Source of the DNA: Lysobacter antibioticus
GTDB lineage: Bacteria > Pseudomonadota > Gammaproteobacteria > Xanthomonadales > Xanthomonadaceae
Assembly (NCBI RefSeq): GCF_001442535.1
Contig: NZ_CP013141.1
Span: forward strand, 2,563,528-2,627,527
Direction of reading: 5' to 3'
DNA: 64,000 nt
Under the pieces are notes generated by a model. That model did no database searches. It was not told the DNA's origin and saw only the letters and a program-made list of their open reading frames with translations. Positions 6,882-16,894 of the stretch are shown in pieces (position 1 is the first letter of the stretch; every line of letters begins with the position of its first letter). The position numbers were made by a program, and so were the translations under genes.

Positions 6882-9821
6882 ATGACAGACACGCGCACGC
6901 CGCCTTGGCCACCCGATTCGCGCTATCTGCGAACCGGCGACCTCGTGATCGACCTGCGCTATCGCCGGGTCTGTTGCGACGGAGTCGAGGTCGAGCTGCC
7001 GCAGCGTCTGTTCGACTTGCTGGTGCTGCTGATGGCCGAGCCGCACACCCTGCATGGCCGCGCCGAACTGTTCGCACGGCTGTGGCCGGGCTTGGTGGTC
7101 GAAGACGCCAACCTGTCCCAGAACATGTGGCTGCTGCGCAAGGCGCTCGGCGAGCCGCGCAAGGCGTGGATCCGTACCGTCGCCAAAGGCGGTTACGTCT
7201 TCGAGCCTCCCGGTCCGATCGAGTGGTTCGCCGAGCTGCCGGCGCCGGCGGAACCTGCAGCAGCTGTCGCAGCGTCGGCCGATACCGGCGACAGCGTCGA
7301 ACTGCCCGACGCCGTCGAGGCGCGGCCGGCCGAGGAATCGCGCGCACCGACGACGGTCGCCGCGATCGAACCCGGGCCCACCCCGGAATCTGCAATACGC
7401 CGAAGTACGTCGGCGGCGCCACGCTGGAAGCGCTGGGCGCGTCCGCTCGCCTGGGCCGCCGCGGTACTGGCCATCGTCGCCATCGCCGGCTCGCTGCTGT
7501 GGTTGCGCGATCCCACGTCCGCCGACACGTCCGCCGGCGCGCGCCCGTTGACGGTGGCCCTGATCGAAGTGGAAGACCGCGCAAATGCCGCGCGCTGGCC
7601 GGTGAAACTGCTGCGCGAATGGCTGCGTTGGAAGCTGGGCAGCCTGCCGGAAGTGACCCTGCTGACCGAGGCCGACCTCGCCGCCGACGCTGAGACGAGT
7701 TCGCCGACGGTGGTCTTTCTTTCGTCCGGCACCGCGACCGGCGACGCCTCGCAAGTGGTGATACGGGCGCGCTTTCACGAGCGAGGCGAGGAACAGCGCC
7801 TTGAGGTCAAGGGACCGCTCTCGCAGGCACCGGCCTTGGTCGACACGCTGTCGCATCGCGTCATGGCCAAGCTGGTGCCGGCTCGCGCCGACACCTGGCC
7901 TGCGTTGGCGTTGGATGCGGCGGCCGCGCGCCGCTACGCCGATGCGGTCGAAGCCATCGACCGGCGCGACTGGATGGCCGCCGCGGCGATATCCAACGAG
8001 GTGGTGCGCCAGGCGCCGAACTTCGCCCTGGCGCGGATGCAGCTGGCCCGGGCGCGGTCGCGCCTGGCCCAGGCCAGTTCGGCGGTCGAGCAAATGCAGA
8101 TCGCGATCGAGTCGGCCCGGCCGGTGCCGGCCGAGGTCGGCGAATCGATGCGTGCCGAAGCCCTGGCGATGGACCCGCAGCGCCATCAGCAAGCGCGCGA
8201 GGCATACGCGAAACTGGTCGCGCGTTATCCCGAGCAATCCAACTACGCCCTGCAGTACGCCCAGTTGCTGTCGCAGACCGGCGAATTGCAGCAGGCTTTG
8301 AAGCGGCTGTCGGCGCCGGAATGGGAGCGCAAGCCGATGGGCACGCGGGTCACCCGCCTGCTGCTGATCAGCGAGATCCACCAACTGATGGGCGACCCCG
8401 AGCGCATGCGCGAATACGCGCGCCGCGCCGAGCGCATCACCCGCGAAGCCGGCGCCGGCTGGGAACTCGAACACGGCAACGCCCTGCTGATGATCGCGGT
8501 GGCCGACACCATGCAGTACAAGGAACGCGCCGACGTCGGCCAGTACGAACAGGCGGCCAAGCGACTGGAAGCGGCCGGCAACCGCACCCGCGCGCTGTAC
8601 GCGCGCTTCCTCGGCGAGACCACCGCCGCACCCGGCGAAGACTCGGCCGCGCGCATGCAGACCCTGTTGGCGCAGGCCCGCGCAGGCGGCTATCGCCGGC
8701 TCGAGATCGACATCCTCGCGCGCGCTGCCGGCCAGCACTACAACGCCGGCGACTGGCCCGGTTATCGCAAGCTGCTCGAAGAAGCGCTGATGGTCACCCG
8801 CGATTCGGGCGATGTCCTGATCGGCAACCGGCTCGCGATGGCCCTGCTGGTCGAGGACATCGTCGGCGCCCGCCTGGACAGCGCCGACGAACGCTTGCGC
8901 CAGTTGCGCAAGGCCGGCTTGCAGGGGCGCTGGGAAATCGACCTGGCGCATTTCGACGCGGCGCTGAGTTCGATCCACGGCCGCTACGAGTACGCGGTCG
9001 CGGTGTTGGACGGCGCCGAGCGCGCGCTGGCCAAGCTTCCGCCGGGCGACGCCGGCGAATCGCGCGCCCGCATCGGCTGTTTGCGCGCCGAGGCCCGGCT
9101 GCCGCTGGGCGATCTGCAGGGAGCGCGCAGCGACTGGCTGCGTTGCAGCGCCTCCGAGCAGCAGTCCAATCAGGTCTCGCCCCTGGTCGGACGCGCCCGC
9201 ACCGAATGGCTCGGCGGCGACAAGGAAGCCGCGGCGGAGCTGCTGGGACGCGCGCAAACGGTGCTGGCGGGCCTGGGCGACTCGCCGGTGGCCTCGGAGG
9301 CCGCGGTCGAGATAGCCACGTTGTTGACGCGCACCGGCGCCCTCGCCGAATCCGATCGGCTGTACCAGCGCGCCCTGCCCTTGTTGCGCGCGGCGCAGTA
9401 CCAGTGGCTGGTCGCCAGCGCCGAGACCGGCCTGGCCGAAAACGCCGCCGCGCGCGGCGAGTGGGATGCGAGCCGGCGCCTGAGCGCCGACGCCCGCGCC
9501 AAGATACCCGCCGATGCCTGGCCGCTGATCAGCCGTCTGAGTCTGCTCGACATCGTCGCGGCCTTGGCCGCCGACGATCGGCCGCGCGCGGCGGCCTTGG
9601 CCTCCGAGCTGCATGCGAAAGCTCAGCGCAACGGCGATCGCCTGACTCAAATGGAATTGCACAGCCTGATGCCGTATGGCGTGGTTGCCGGCGATTGCAG
9701 CCGCGCCCATCGCGACAGCATGACCGCCAGCACCGGCATGCGCGGCGCGAGCCTGCTTTGGTCGAAGCCGAAATCGCAACAGCTCGCAGCCGAACCGGCG
9801 CTGGATACCCTGTCGCCCTGA
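6882..9821 (+). CDS. CadC-like membrane-bound transcriptional regulator with C-terminal TPR-like region
   Basis: 979 residues. Residues about 15-108 form an OmpR/PhoB-type winged helix (QRLFDLLVLLMAEPH, then NLSQNMWLLRKALGEP, then WIRTVAKGGYVF). A proline/alanine-rich linker follows, then one membrane segment at about 186-208 (RPLAWAAAVLAIVAIAGSLL). The periplasmic or otherwise distal part of more than 700 residues is helical with TPR-like repeats (for example ALARMQLARARSRLAQ, YALQYAQLLSQTGELQQALK). This is the ToxR/CadC plan: DNA binding in the cytoplasm and a sensor across the membrane. It has no phospho-acceptor domain. The gene is divergent from subtilase 2, and its next neighbour is the end of the phenazine operon (convergent). 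The signal is unknown. Control of the proteases is an inference from position only. Confidence 0.88.
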   Translation: MTDTRTPPWPPDSRYLRTGDLVIDLRYRRVCCDGVEVELPQRLFDLLVLLMAEPHTLHGRAELFARLWPGLVVEDANLSQNMWLLRKALGEPRKAWIRTVAKGGYVFEPPGPIEWFAELPAPAEPAAAVAASADTGDSVELPDAVEARPAEESRAPTTVAAIEPGPTPESAIRRSTSAAPRWKRWARPLAWAAAVLAIVAIAGSLLWLRDPTSADTSAGARPLTVALIEVEDRANAARWPVKLLREWLRWKLGSLPEVTLLTEADLAADAETSSPTVVFLSSGTATGDASQVVIRARFHERGEEQRLEVKGPLSQAPALVDTLSHRVMAKLVPARADTWPALALDAAAARRYADAVEAIDRRDWMAAAAISNEVVRQAPNFALARMQLARARSRLAQASSAVEQMQIAIESARPVPAEVGESMRAEALAMDPQRHQQAREAYAKLVARYPEQSNYALQYAQLLSQTGELQQALKRLSAPEWERKPMGTRVTRLLLISEIHQLMGDPERMREYARRAERITREAGAGWELEHGNALLMIAVADTMQYKERADVGQYEQAAKRLEAAGNRTRALYARFLGETTAAPGEDSAARMQTLLAQARAGGYRRLEIDILARAAGQHYNAGDWPGYRKLLEEALMVTRDSGDVLIGNRLAMALLVEDIVGARLDSADERLRQLRKAGLQGRWEIDLAHFDAALSSIHGRYEYAVAVLDGAERALAKLPPGDAGESRARIGCLRAEARLPLGDLQGARSDWLRCSASEQQSNQVSPLVGRARTEWLGGDKEAAAELLGRAQTVLAGLGDSPVASEAAVEIATLLTRTGALAESDRLYQRALPLLRAAQYQWLVASAETGLAENAAARGEWDASRRLSADARAKIPADAWPLISRLSLLDIVAALAADDRPRAAALASELHAKAQRNGDRLTQMELHSLMPYGVVAGDCSRAHRDSMTASTGMRGASLLWSKPKSQQLAAEPALDTLSP

Positions 9822-10114
9822 GCGAGGCGTGTTCGATGGCGCAGTTTTGCGCCGCGCCGGCACAGGCCGGCACGCGGGTCGAGGCAGGAAGGCAAGACTC
9901 GATACCCACCGCCTGTCCCGCTCTCCCCCTTCGAAAAGGGAGGAAAGGGGGATTCGCTTCTCGCCGCAACGACGAAGCGAATCCCCCCGAATAACCGCTC
10001 TCCGACCGCCGTTCACACGGGCATCCGCCCACTTCTTTAACCCGGTCACGGCGACCGCGATGTTGCGTGGTGCTGGGTGTTGCTACGTCGTACGGCGCCC
10101 TGGAACGAACAACC
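9822..10114. repeat. Convergent intergenic region with a 14-bp perfect inverted repeat
   Basis: Between the regulator and phzB a stem of 14 bp (GGGGGATTCGCTTC at 9947-9960 against its complement at 9974-9987) encloses 13 bases. It is preceded by CCCCCTTCGAAAAGGG, a second small dyad. It may act as a bidirectional terminator or be an intergenic repeat of the genome. There is no clear T-run on either side. Confidence 0.5.
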
Positions 10115-10606
10115 TCAAGCCGGAATGCCTTCGCGCTTGATCGCCGGAATCGGAATGCCGAGCGCGCGCATCTGCTGGTAGGGGTTCATGAACTCGCGGT
10201 TCTGCTTGATCTTTCCATTCTCCAGCAGGAAGGAATGGATGAAGTGGTTGCTGTAGTAGCCCGGCGGATAACCGGGGAACAGGATCTGCCCTTCGCCGTC
10301 GCACTCGACCCAGAAGCGGTTCGGGTCCTGGGTCTCGAAGATCTGCACGTTCTTCCATTCCCAATCCGGGAAGCACTTCAGCGACCAAGCGCCGTGCGCC
10401 TTCAAACCTTCGTGGCCGCGCGAGACGATCGGCTCGCCGGTGTCGTTGGTCCACAGGCCGCCGCTGCCGTCGGGCGTGAACAACAGATAGCGGGTCAGCC
10501 GCGTCTCGCCCTTGCGGCTCATATAGTCCTCGACCACCGCCCGGTGCTTGCGACGCAAATCGTCGTCGCTGCTGGCCTCGGGAGTCTTGAATGCATGTTC
10601 AATCAT
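10115..10606 (-). CDS. phzB: Phenazine biosynthesis protein PhzB (PhzA/B family)
   Basis: 163-residue NTF2/ketosteroid-isomerase-fold protein, close in sequence to Pseudomonas PhzB (shared AVVEDYMSRKG-like start, AWSLKCFPDWEW, FWVECDGEG, ILFPGYPPGYY, KREGIP at the end). In the pathway it promotes the condensation of two ketone products of PhzF into the tricyclic skeleton. Only one PhzA/B-type gene is present. Pseudomonas carries two in tandem. Start chosen at ATG 10606 because it has AGAGGA eight bases upstream and gives the family length; an ATG 24 bases further up has no such site. It is the last gene of the leftward phz operon, 69 bases after phzF. Confidence 0.96.
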   Translation of the reverse strand: MIEHAFKTPEASSDDDLRRKHRAVVEDYMSRKGETRLTRYLLFTPDGSGGLWTNDTGEPIVSRGHEGLKAHGAWSLKCFPDWEWKNVQIFETQDPNRFWVECDGEGQILFPGYPPGYYSNHFIHSFLLENGKIKQNREFMNPYQQMRALGIPIPAIKREGIPA

Positions 10607-10675
10607 GATGCCGTCCTCTGTGTAAGGCATGAGTCGATCGGTACAAACTGCTTGCGGACCCCAGGCTGCGGGGCC

Positions 10676-11530
10676 TCAGGCTTTCCAGCGGGTGAGTTCG
10701 CCGCGCGCGACCACGGTCGCGCTGCCGGAGACGCGGATCGGCCCGATCTGCGCCAGCGAACCTTCGACCACCGCATGCATCACCGAGCGGCGGCCCATCT
10801 CGACGCCCTGGCAAATCTCGATCGGCTGGCCGAAACCGAGCTGGCCGTGGCGGATCAGATGCAAGGCCAGCGGCCCGGCCGCCGAACCGGTCGCGGCGTC
10901 CTCGGCCACGCCATAAGCCGGCGAGAACATGCGCATGCGCCATTGCGAGCCCGAGCCGGCAAAGCAGTTCGCGGCCATGTCGGGCAAGGTGGCGAGGATG
11001 CGCAGGTCGGGTTTCACCGCCGACAACGCCGGAATGCTCGGCAGGCCGACGAAGACGTGGCGCGGGCCGTTGCGGTAGATCTCCACCGGTAAGGTCGACG
11101 AAGCCAGGCCCAGGCCTTCGAGCAATACGTCGGCGAGTTCGTACGGTTCCCAGGCCGGAATCGGTTGCTGCATGCTCGCGGTGAGGATGCTGCCGTCGTC
11201 GTTGCGATGGAAGGTGAACGGCACCGTGCCCATCGCGGTTTCCAGGCCGAAGCCGGCGGCATCGCACTGCTCGCCGAGCACGATGGCGGTGCCGAGCGTC
11301 GGGTGACCGGCGAACGGAAGTTCGTTGACCGGGGTGAAGATACGCACGTGGAAATCGCCGTCGGCGCCGGGCGGAAACACGAACGTGGTCTCGGAGAGAT
11401 TCATCTCCCGCGCGATGCGTTGCATGTCCGCCGCTTCCAGGCCGAACGCGTTGGTGAACACCGCGACCGGGTTGCCTTCCAGCGGCCGGTCGGTGAATAC
11501 ATCGGCCACTACATACTTGCCTGCCGTCAT
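10676..11530 (-). CDS. phzF: PhzF isomerase (trans-2,3-dihydro-3-hydroxyanthranilate isomerase)
   Basis: 284 residues with the diaminopimelate-epimerase-like fold. It converts DHHA made by PhzD into the reactive ketone that pairs to form phenazine. Family signatures are visible: FTDRPLEGNPVAVF at the N-terminus, catalytic Glu47 in NLSETTFVF, NELPFAGHPTLG, and EDAATGSAAGPLA in the second lobe. Length agrees with Pseudomonas PhzF (278). It follows phzG by 13 bases. Confidence 0.97.
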   Translation of the reverse strand: MTAGKYVVADVFTDRPLEGNPVAVFTNAFGLEAADMQRIAREMNLSETTFVFPPGADGDFHVRIFTPVNELPFAGHPTLGTAIVLGEQCDAAGFGLETAMGTVPFTFHRNDDGSILTASMQQPIPAWEPYELADVLLEGLGLASSTLPVEIYRNGPRHVFVGLPSIPALSAVKPDLRILATLPDMAANCFAGSGSQWRMRMFSPAYGVAEDAATGSAAGPLALHLIRHGQLGFGQPIEICQGVEMGRRSVMHAVVEGSLAQIGPIRVSGSATVVARGELTRWKA

Positions 11531-11543
11531 GATCAGCACATCC

Positions 11544-12173
11544 TTATGGTTGAAGCCTGCGATGGGTCCAGCCCGACGGCGCGGCGTCGTAGCGCAAACG
11601 GCTGTGCAGCCGGTCGTCGGAGGCTTGCCAGAACTCGACGATGGTCGGGCGCAGGGCATAGCCGTGCCAGCCTTCCGGCCGCACCAGCGGAATCGCCGAG
11701 CGGGTCAGGCGCTGCGCCTGCAGACGCAGCGCCTTCTCGTCTTCCAGCAAGGCGCTCTGGCGCGACACGGTCGACATGGAATTGGCCTCGGGCGGCCGCT
11801 TGGTCCAAAGCAGGTCCGACTCCGCGGCCGACAACGGCCCGATCGGGCCGGACAACACGATCTGCTGTTTCGTCTCGCGCCAATACAACACGCCCGAGGC
11901 CCAACCGTTGAAGGCGATTTCGCGGCCTTTCTGGCTTTTCGCATGGGTAGTGAACACCAGCGAATCGCCGGTAATCTCGAGCAGATGGACCATGCGGTTG
12001 GAGGCGCGGCCGTCGATGCCGGTGGTCGCCAGGGCCAGCGTGCCGGGATCGCGCACGCGATTGTCGATAGCCTGGTTGAACCATTCGCGTAGCAGCGGAA
12101 TCGGTAGCTCGGGGGGAACGTCGAAGATGGAAATCTCCATCGCCTGGGCTTGCGTGTTGTTGAATTGACTCAT
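11544..12173 (-). CDS. phzG: PhzG FMN-dependent oxidase (pyridoxamine 5'-phosphate oxidase family)
   Basis: 209 residues, PNPOx-like. PhzG oxidises the unstable reduced phenazine precursors toward aromatic phenazine. Visible family features are NRMVHLLEITGDSLVFTTHA (flavin-binding strand), SQKGREIAFN, YWRETKQQIVLSG and the C-terminal RPEGWHGYALRPTIVEFWQ block. The start ATG 12173 gives the usual length. A 253-base spacer separates it from the preceding operon gene at 12427-12765; I see no gene there. In Pseudomonas phzG follows phzF, so the order is reversed here. Confidence 0.96.
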   Translation of the reverse strand: MSQFNNTQAQAMEISIFDVPPELPIPLLREWFNQAIDNRVRDPGTLALATTGIDGRASNRMVHLLEITGDSLVFTTHAKSQKGREIAFNGWASGVLYWRETKQQIVLSGPIGPLSAAESDLLWTKRPPEANSMSTVSRQSALLEDEKALRLQAQRLTRSAIPLVRPEGWHGYALRPTIVEFWQASDDRLHSRLRYDAAPSGWTHRRLQP

Positions 12174-12426
12174 GTCGGTTCGTCCGTTGAATGGGGGCTT
12201 GCGTGCTCGCATCGACGCTCGCATCGCTGATCGCTCTGACGATGGCCGTCGATGCCCGCGCCGAACGCCAGGCGCGGCGATTGCTCGTGTTGCTGCCGGC
12301 GCGCTCGGCGCCGGTTCCGGCGCAGCCGGGCGCGCGTACCGGTCCGTCGCCTGCACCGACGAACCCTGCGCGCTGCCCGGCTGCGCCGGTGGCCGAACGC
12401 TCGGCCATGCGCTTTGAAGCGGCGTT

Positions 12427-12765
12427 TCAGGCGTGCTCTTCCTCGAGCGCGTCGCCGACCAGCCACGGGCCGGCGCGGCCGTTCTCGATCAACACCTCCA
12501 TGTCGAAGGTCGTGCGCATGCTCGGCGGATAGCCGATCAGCTCGGTCGCGCGGTTCGGCGGCAGCGGCTGGCTCATCGCATCGCTCGATTCCCATACCAC
12601 CACCGCGCCCCACAGGTTGTTGGCCGGGTCGGATATCCAGAACTTGGAATGCATGCCGCGCACGTCTTCCCAGGGCGCAACGCCCTCTTCGCGCAGGTAG
12701 TCGCGCATCGACTCTATGGTCTGGCTCGATTTGTCCAGGTTCCACCAACTGATCGTCGTTTTCAT
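12427..12765 (-). CDS. Small YdhR/ABM-like protein embedded in the phenazine operon, function unknown
   Basis: 112 residues starting at ATG 12765, which overlaps the phzE stop (ATGA), so it is translationally coupled to phzE. The middle (SKFWISDPANNLWGAVVVWE then SSDAMSQ) resembles the dimeric alpha/beta-barrel fold of YdhR-type putative monooxygenases, where a short hairpin GGxxxF/W is followed by a helix. Similarity is weak and I base it on pattern only. The standard core operons of Pseudomonas have no gene at this place. Its position inside the core rather than with the tailoring genes suggests a role in handling an early unstable intermediate or in late oxidation. It could also be a non-enzymatic accessory protein. 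Confidence 0.75.
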   Translation of the reverse strand: MKTTISWWNLDKSSQTIESMRDYLREEGVAPWEDVRGMHSKFWISDPANNLWGAVVVWESSDAMSQPLPPNRATELIGYPPSMRTTFDMEVLIENGRAGPWLVGDALEEEHA

Positions 12766-14633
12766 GTGGTCAACACTCTCTTTACGCTCGAAGCGATGAT
12801 GTCCACGCCGCGGTGGGTCAGCAGCGACTCGGCATGGAACTGGATCGAGGCGAAGCTGGCGCCGCGCAGCGCGTGCACTTCGTTCGACTCGGCATCGCGG
12901 CTGACCTCGATCAGGCTGTGGTCGCCGCGAGCGAACTGGCTGCTGTCGCACTTGGCGACATAGGTGTTGTAGAAACCGACCAGCTCGGGGCTGCCGAAGA
13001 AATCGATCTCGCGCTGCACGCCCTGGTTCGGCGAGGCGCGCTGGATCAGCTCCAGGCCCAGTTCCAGGCACAGGATCTGGTGGCTCAGGCACACCGCCAG
13101 GAACGATTTCTTCTCGGCGAGCAGATGATTCATCGCCCGGCGGATGCTGGCGATGCGCGGGTCGTCCATATTGCGCGGGTCGCCCGGGCCGGGGCCCATC
13201 ACCGCCAGGTCCCAGTCGCCCTTGAACAGCGCCGGCTCGTCGAAGCGGCACATGGTGACGTCCAGGCCGATCGACTTGAGCTGCTGCGCCAGCATCGCGG
13301 TGAACGCGTCCTCGGCGTCGACCATCAGCACCTTGCGTCCGCTCAGCGCCGGGTCGATGCGGATGCGGTCGTCGGCATCGGACAGCCAGAAATCGGCGAT
13401 GCCGCCGTTGCGCTGCTTCAACGCCGCCTGCACGTCCGGGTCGAGCCCGAAGCTGGACTTGCGGCCGTGGCCGAGCGCGGCCAGCAAGGCCTTGGCCTTG
13501 GCGCGGGTTTCCGCGGCCTCCGAAGCCGGGTCGGAATGGCGCACGATGGTCGCGCCGACGCCGATGCGCATGCGCCCGCCGGCATCGATGTCGGCGGTGC
13601 GGATCAGGATCGCCGAATCCATCATCGCCTGGCCGTTCGCATCGCGGCCGATCAGGGCCGCCACGCCGCCGTAGTAGCCGCGGCCTTCCGGCTCGTGGCG
13701 GGCGATGATCCGGCAGGCATTCTCGATCGGGCTGCCGGTGACGGTCGGCGCGAGCAAGGTATGGCGCAAGATGGTGCGCGGGTCGCTGGTCGTACGCCCT
13801 TCGATGAAGTACTCGGTGTGGGCGAGCCGCGACATTTCCTTCAGATAAGGGCCGACCACCTTGCCGCCCTGCGGGCAGAAGTGGGCCATCATCTTCAGCT
13901 CCTCGTCGACCACCATGTACAGCTCGTCTTTCTCCTTGGCGTCGGCGAGGAAACCCATCACCCCCGACAGCGACGGGCCCGACGGCGGATAACGATAGGT
14001 ACCGCTGATCGGGTTCATCGTCGCCACGCCGTCGCGCAGGCTGACCTGGCGTTCGGGGCTGGCGCCGATGAAGGTGCGCTCGCCGGTGTGGACGATGAAG
14101 GTCCAGTAGGCGCCGACTTCCTCCTGCACCAGGCGGCGGAACGCGGCCAGCGCGACCCGCAGCGAGTAGCCGCTGATGTCGGCGATGAAGGTCCGCTTGA
14201 GCACGAAATTGGAGCCCTCGCCGCGGCCGATCTCGTCGGCGACGATCCGCCGCACCTTGTCGGCATAGGCCTCGTCGTCGATGTCGAACTCGCCGCCGGC
14301 CAGCTCGATCGGGGCCGCGGCGATGGTCTTCAGGGCCTCTTCGACGGAAACGCGCTCACGCTGATGGATCGTCATGACTTGCAGACGCTGGCCATCGTCG
14401 ACGGACGCGAAACCGCGCTCGCGCAATTGTCCGTAGGGAATCAGTACCAACACTTCCTCGCCGACGGTTCCCGTCTCGGCGAGCGGAATCGATTCGAGCG
14501 TATCGAACTGGCCCATCTCGCCGGCGAACACGTCCAGCATGTCCTGGACGTCCGACTGCGGACGGAATAACAACGCGAACGCGCCTTTGCCGGTATTACC
14601 CGCGACGATGTCGCGCAGCAATGGAGTAGTCAT
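12762..14633 (-). CDS. phzE: PhzE, 2-amino-2-desoxyisochorismate (ADIC) synthase
   Basis: 623 residues, anthranilate-synthase-like fusion. The N-terminal chorismate-binding part (about 1-410) has [40 protein letters not shown] and RGYYGG. The C-terminal glutamine amidotransferase (about 430-620) has the nucleophile in [10 protein letters not shown] and the His-Glu pair in [10 protein letters not shown]. PhzE converts chorismate and glutamine to ADIC, the committed step. Length is near Pseudomonas PhzE (627). ATGA overlaps link it to phzD upstream and the small gene downstream. Confidence 0.97.
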   Translation of the reverse strand: MTTPLLRDIVAGNTGKGAFALLFRPQSDVQDMLDVFAGEMGQFDTLESIPLAETGTVGEEVLVLIPYGQLRERGFASVDDGQRLQVMTIHQRERVSVEEALKTIAAAPIELAGGEFDIDDEAYADKVRRIVADEIGRGEGSNFVLKRTFIADISGYSLRVALAAFRRLVQEEVGAYWTFIVHTGERTFIGASPERQVSLRDGVATMNPISGTYRYPPSGPSLSGVMGFLADAKEKDELYMVVDEELKMMAHFCPQGGKVVGPYLKEMSRLAHTEYFIEGRTTSDPRTILRHTLLAPTVTGSPIENACRIIARHEPEGRGYYGGVAALIGRDANGQAMMDSAILIRTADIDAGGRMRIGVGATIVRHSDPASEAAETRAKAKALLAALGHGRKSSFGLDPDVQAALKQRNGGIADFWLSDADDRIRIDPALSGRKVLMVDAEDAFTAMLAQQLKSIGLDVTMCRFDEPALFKGDWDLAVMGPGPGDPRNMDDPRIASIRRAMNHLLAEKKSFLAVCLSHQILCLELGLELIQRASPNQGVQREIDFFGSPELVGFYNTYVAKCDSSQFARGDHSLIEVSRDAESNEVHALRGASFASIQFHAESLLTHRGVDIIASSVKRVLTT

Positions 14634-15256
14634 GCGGCCACCTGTTCCGAGGTCACCACGACGGCGCAGCAGCGCGCGGCGTACTCGAGCGCCATCAGGT
14701 GACGTTCCAGGGAGAAATCGGCGACGGCGTCGCCGACCACGAAGGTTTCGATATCGTTGGAGAACGCTTCGACCGCGGTCATCAGCACGCCGATGTGGGC
14801 GTAGACGCCGCAGATGATCAGTTGGTCGCGGCCGGCTTCGCGCATGCGCTTGAGCAGGTCCGACTTCCAGAACGCGCTGTAGCGCCACTTGGTCAGCGAC
14901 CAGTCGCCCTCGATCGGGCTGAGTTCGTCGACGACGTTGCGGTCGACCGGATCGACCTGCATGCCGCTGCCCCAAAAATCCTTGAGCAGGCCGCGCTCCT
15001 CGGCCGTCATTCCGCCGGGTTGCGCGGTGTAGGCCACCGGGATGCCAAGCGCCTGGCAGCGCCGGCGGATAGAAGCGGCGTTCTTGACCAACACCGAGCC
15101 CAGGCCTTCGGACGGGATCGGACGCAGGAAATAGCGTTGCATGTCGTGCACCAGCAGCACCGCGCGATCGGGATCGATCTTCCAGCTCGCGATGTTGGCG
15201 GGAAGCTGGGCGGAGGTCGGCATCGCATAAGGCTGGATCTTGGGAATACCGGTCAT
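14630..15256 (-). CDS. phzD: PhzD isochorismatase-type hydrolase
   Basis: 208 residues, isochorismatase family. It hydrolyses the vinyl ether of ADIC to DHHA. Near-identical blocks to Pseudomonas PhzD are visible: [18 protein letters not shown] (catalytic Asp in VHDMQ), [28 protein letters not shown] (catalytic Lys) and [12 protein letters not shown]. Start at ATG 15256 is preferred over the ATG 12 bases upstream because GGAAG lies at the right distance and the family begins MxGIP. The gene overlaps phzE by four bases. Confidence 0.97.
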   Translation of the reverse strand: MTGIPKIQPYAMPTSAQLPANIASWKIDPDRAVLLVHDMQRYFLRPIPSEGLGSVLVKNAASIRRRCQALGIPVAYTAQPGGMTAEERGLLKDFWGSGMQVDPVDRNVVDELSPIEGDWSLTKWRYSAFWKSDLLKRMREAGRDQLIICGVYAHIGVLMTAVEAFSNDIETFVVGDAVADFSLERHLMALEYAARCCAVVVTSEQVAA

Positions 15257-15475
15257 GGTTGCTTCCATCGTCTCGGGTGTAACACCCTTCGTGGCGGTTG
15301 CCGCGGCGGAGCGAGCGCTGCCGCGACTGGGGATTCGAAGCCCGCGCGCGGCCGCCGCCGGCGGCGAGCGGGCGCGGCACGCGAGGACACGGCGGTCGTT
15401 CGCGGCGTTCGGGTTGGCGCAGCGCCTGCTATCTGTTGCGCAGGGCGGTCGCGGGGACGCGACCGCCCTGCGCCC

Positions 15476-16894
15476 TCACAGCGAACCGCCCATCGCCTGC
15501 AAGCGCGGCGCGATCGGACGCGCCGACGGCGTGGCGCGGCTGGCGGAAACGATCAGCATCGATAGCTCCAGGGACTGTTCGTAGTTCAGGCGTGGATCGA
15601 CCGCGGTCTTGTAGGCGCGGCTGAGGTCGGCCTCGGCCAGATCGCGAGCACCGCCGAGGCACTCGGTGACATCCTCGCCGGTCAGCTCCAGATGCACGCC
15701 GCCCAGGCGCGTGCCTTCGGCGGCATGAATGTCGAAAGCCAGGTCCAGCTCGCCGCGGATGTTGTCGAAGCGACGGGTCTTGTAGCCGTTGCCCGCACTC
15801 TCGGTGTTGCCGTGCATCGGGTCGGCGACCCACAGCACCCGCCGCCCGGCCTGCCGCACCGCCTTGAGCAGGCCCGGCAGGGCTTCGGCGATGCGGCTCT
15901 TGCCCATGCGCGTGATCAGGGTCAATCGACCCGGCTCTTCGTAGGGGTTGAGCACATCGATCAGGCGCAGCAACTCGTCGGGCTTGGTGGTCGGGCCGAC
16001 TTTCACCGCGATCGGGTTGCCGATGCCGCGGAACAGCTCGACGTGGGCGCCGTCCAGCGCGGCGGTGCGCATGCCGATCCAGGGCAAATGCGTCGACAGA
16101 TTGAACCAACCGCCGCGTTGCGGCACGCGCCGGGTCAAGGCCGCCTCGTAGTGCAGCAGCAAGGCTTCGTGCGAGGTGTAGAAGCCGGTATGCATGCGGC
16201 TGTCGACGAACTGCCCGCCGACCGTCTTCATGAAGCGCAGCGAGTCGGCGATTTCCTCGACCACGCGCTTGTATTCGATGGCGCGCGGCGAGTGCTCTAC
16301 CCAATCGAGTTTCCAGTACTCCGGATGATGGATGTCGCCGAAGCCGCCATCGACCATAGCGCGGGTGAAGTTCAAGGTCAGCGCCGAGTGGGCATAGGCC
16401 TCGAACATGCGGTTCGGGTCGGGGCGGCGCGAGGCCTCGTCGAAATCGGCGCCGTTGACGATGTCGCCGCGGAAGCTCGGCAGCGACACGCCGTCGCGCG
16501 CTTCCTCGTCGCTGGATCGCGGCTTGGCGTACTGGCCGGCGAAACGGCCGACCCGGATCACCGGCTGCTTCAGGCCGTGCGCCAGGACGATGCTCATCTG
16601 CAACAACACCTTGAGGCGGTTGGCGATGATCTCGCTGGTGCAATCGACGAAGCTCTCGGCGCAATCGCCGCCGTGCAGCAGAAAGCGGCGTCCTTCCTGC
16701 GCTTCGGCCAGCGCCCGTTTCAGTTTCAGCACCTCCAGCGAGGTCACCAACGGCGGCAATCGCGCCAGCCGGTCGGTCGCCTTCGCCAGTTCCCCATCCG
16801 CCGCGTATCGGGGCTGCTGTTGCGCCGGACGCTGTTGCCACGTCTGCGGCGACCAATCGTCCTCGTTTCTGACTACGCTCAACGGTCGAAACAT
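15476..16894 (-). CDS. phzC: PhzC, type II DAHP synthase
   Basis: 472-residue class II 3-deoxy-D-arabino-heptulosonate 7-phosphate synthase. It condenses PEP and erythrose 4-phosphate to feed chorismate into the operon. Seen: LLHGGDCAESF, RVGRFAGQYAKPRS, SHEALLLHYE, GNPIAVKVGPT, WVADPMHGNT and GGVHLELTGEDVTEC, all metal- or PEP-binding blocks of this class. It is longer than Pseudomonas PhzC (about 405) and is full length for the plant-like class. First gene of the leftward operon. 219 bases separate it from phzD with no gene between. Confidence 0.96.
   Translation of the reverse strand: MFRPLSVVRNEDDWSPQTWQQRPAQQQPRYAADGELAKATDRLARLPPLVTSLEVLKLKRALAEAQEGRRFLLHGGDCAESFVDCTSEIIANRLKVLLQMSIVLAHGLKQPVIRVGRFAGQYAKPRSSDEEARDGVSLPSFRGDIVNGADFDEASRRPDPNRMFEAYAHSALTLNFTRAMVDGGFGDIHHPEYWKLDWVEHSPRAIEYKRVVEEIADSLRFMKTVGGQFVDSRMHTGFYTSHEALLLHYEAALTRRVPQRGGWFNLSTHLPWIGMRTAALDGAHVELFRGIGNPIAVKVGPTTKPDELLRLIDVLNPYEEPGRLTLITRMGKSRIAEALPGLLKAVRQAGRRVLWVADPMHGNTESAGNGYKTRRFDNIRGELDLAFDIHAAEGTRLGGVHLELTGEDVTECLGGARDLAEADLSRAYKTAVDPRLNYEQSLELSMLIVSASRATPSARPIAPRLQAMGGSL

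Noticed and set aside
6837..10049. Minus-strand open frame of 1070 codons antisense to the CadC-like regulator
   Set aside because: The frame is the complement of a gene with clear winged-helix and TPR-like features, and its own translation is Gly/Ala/Arg/Gln-rich without domains.
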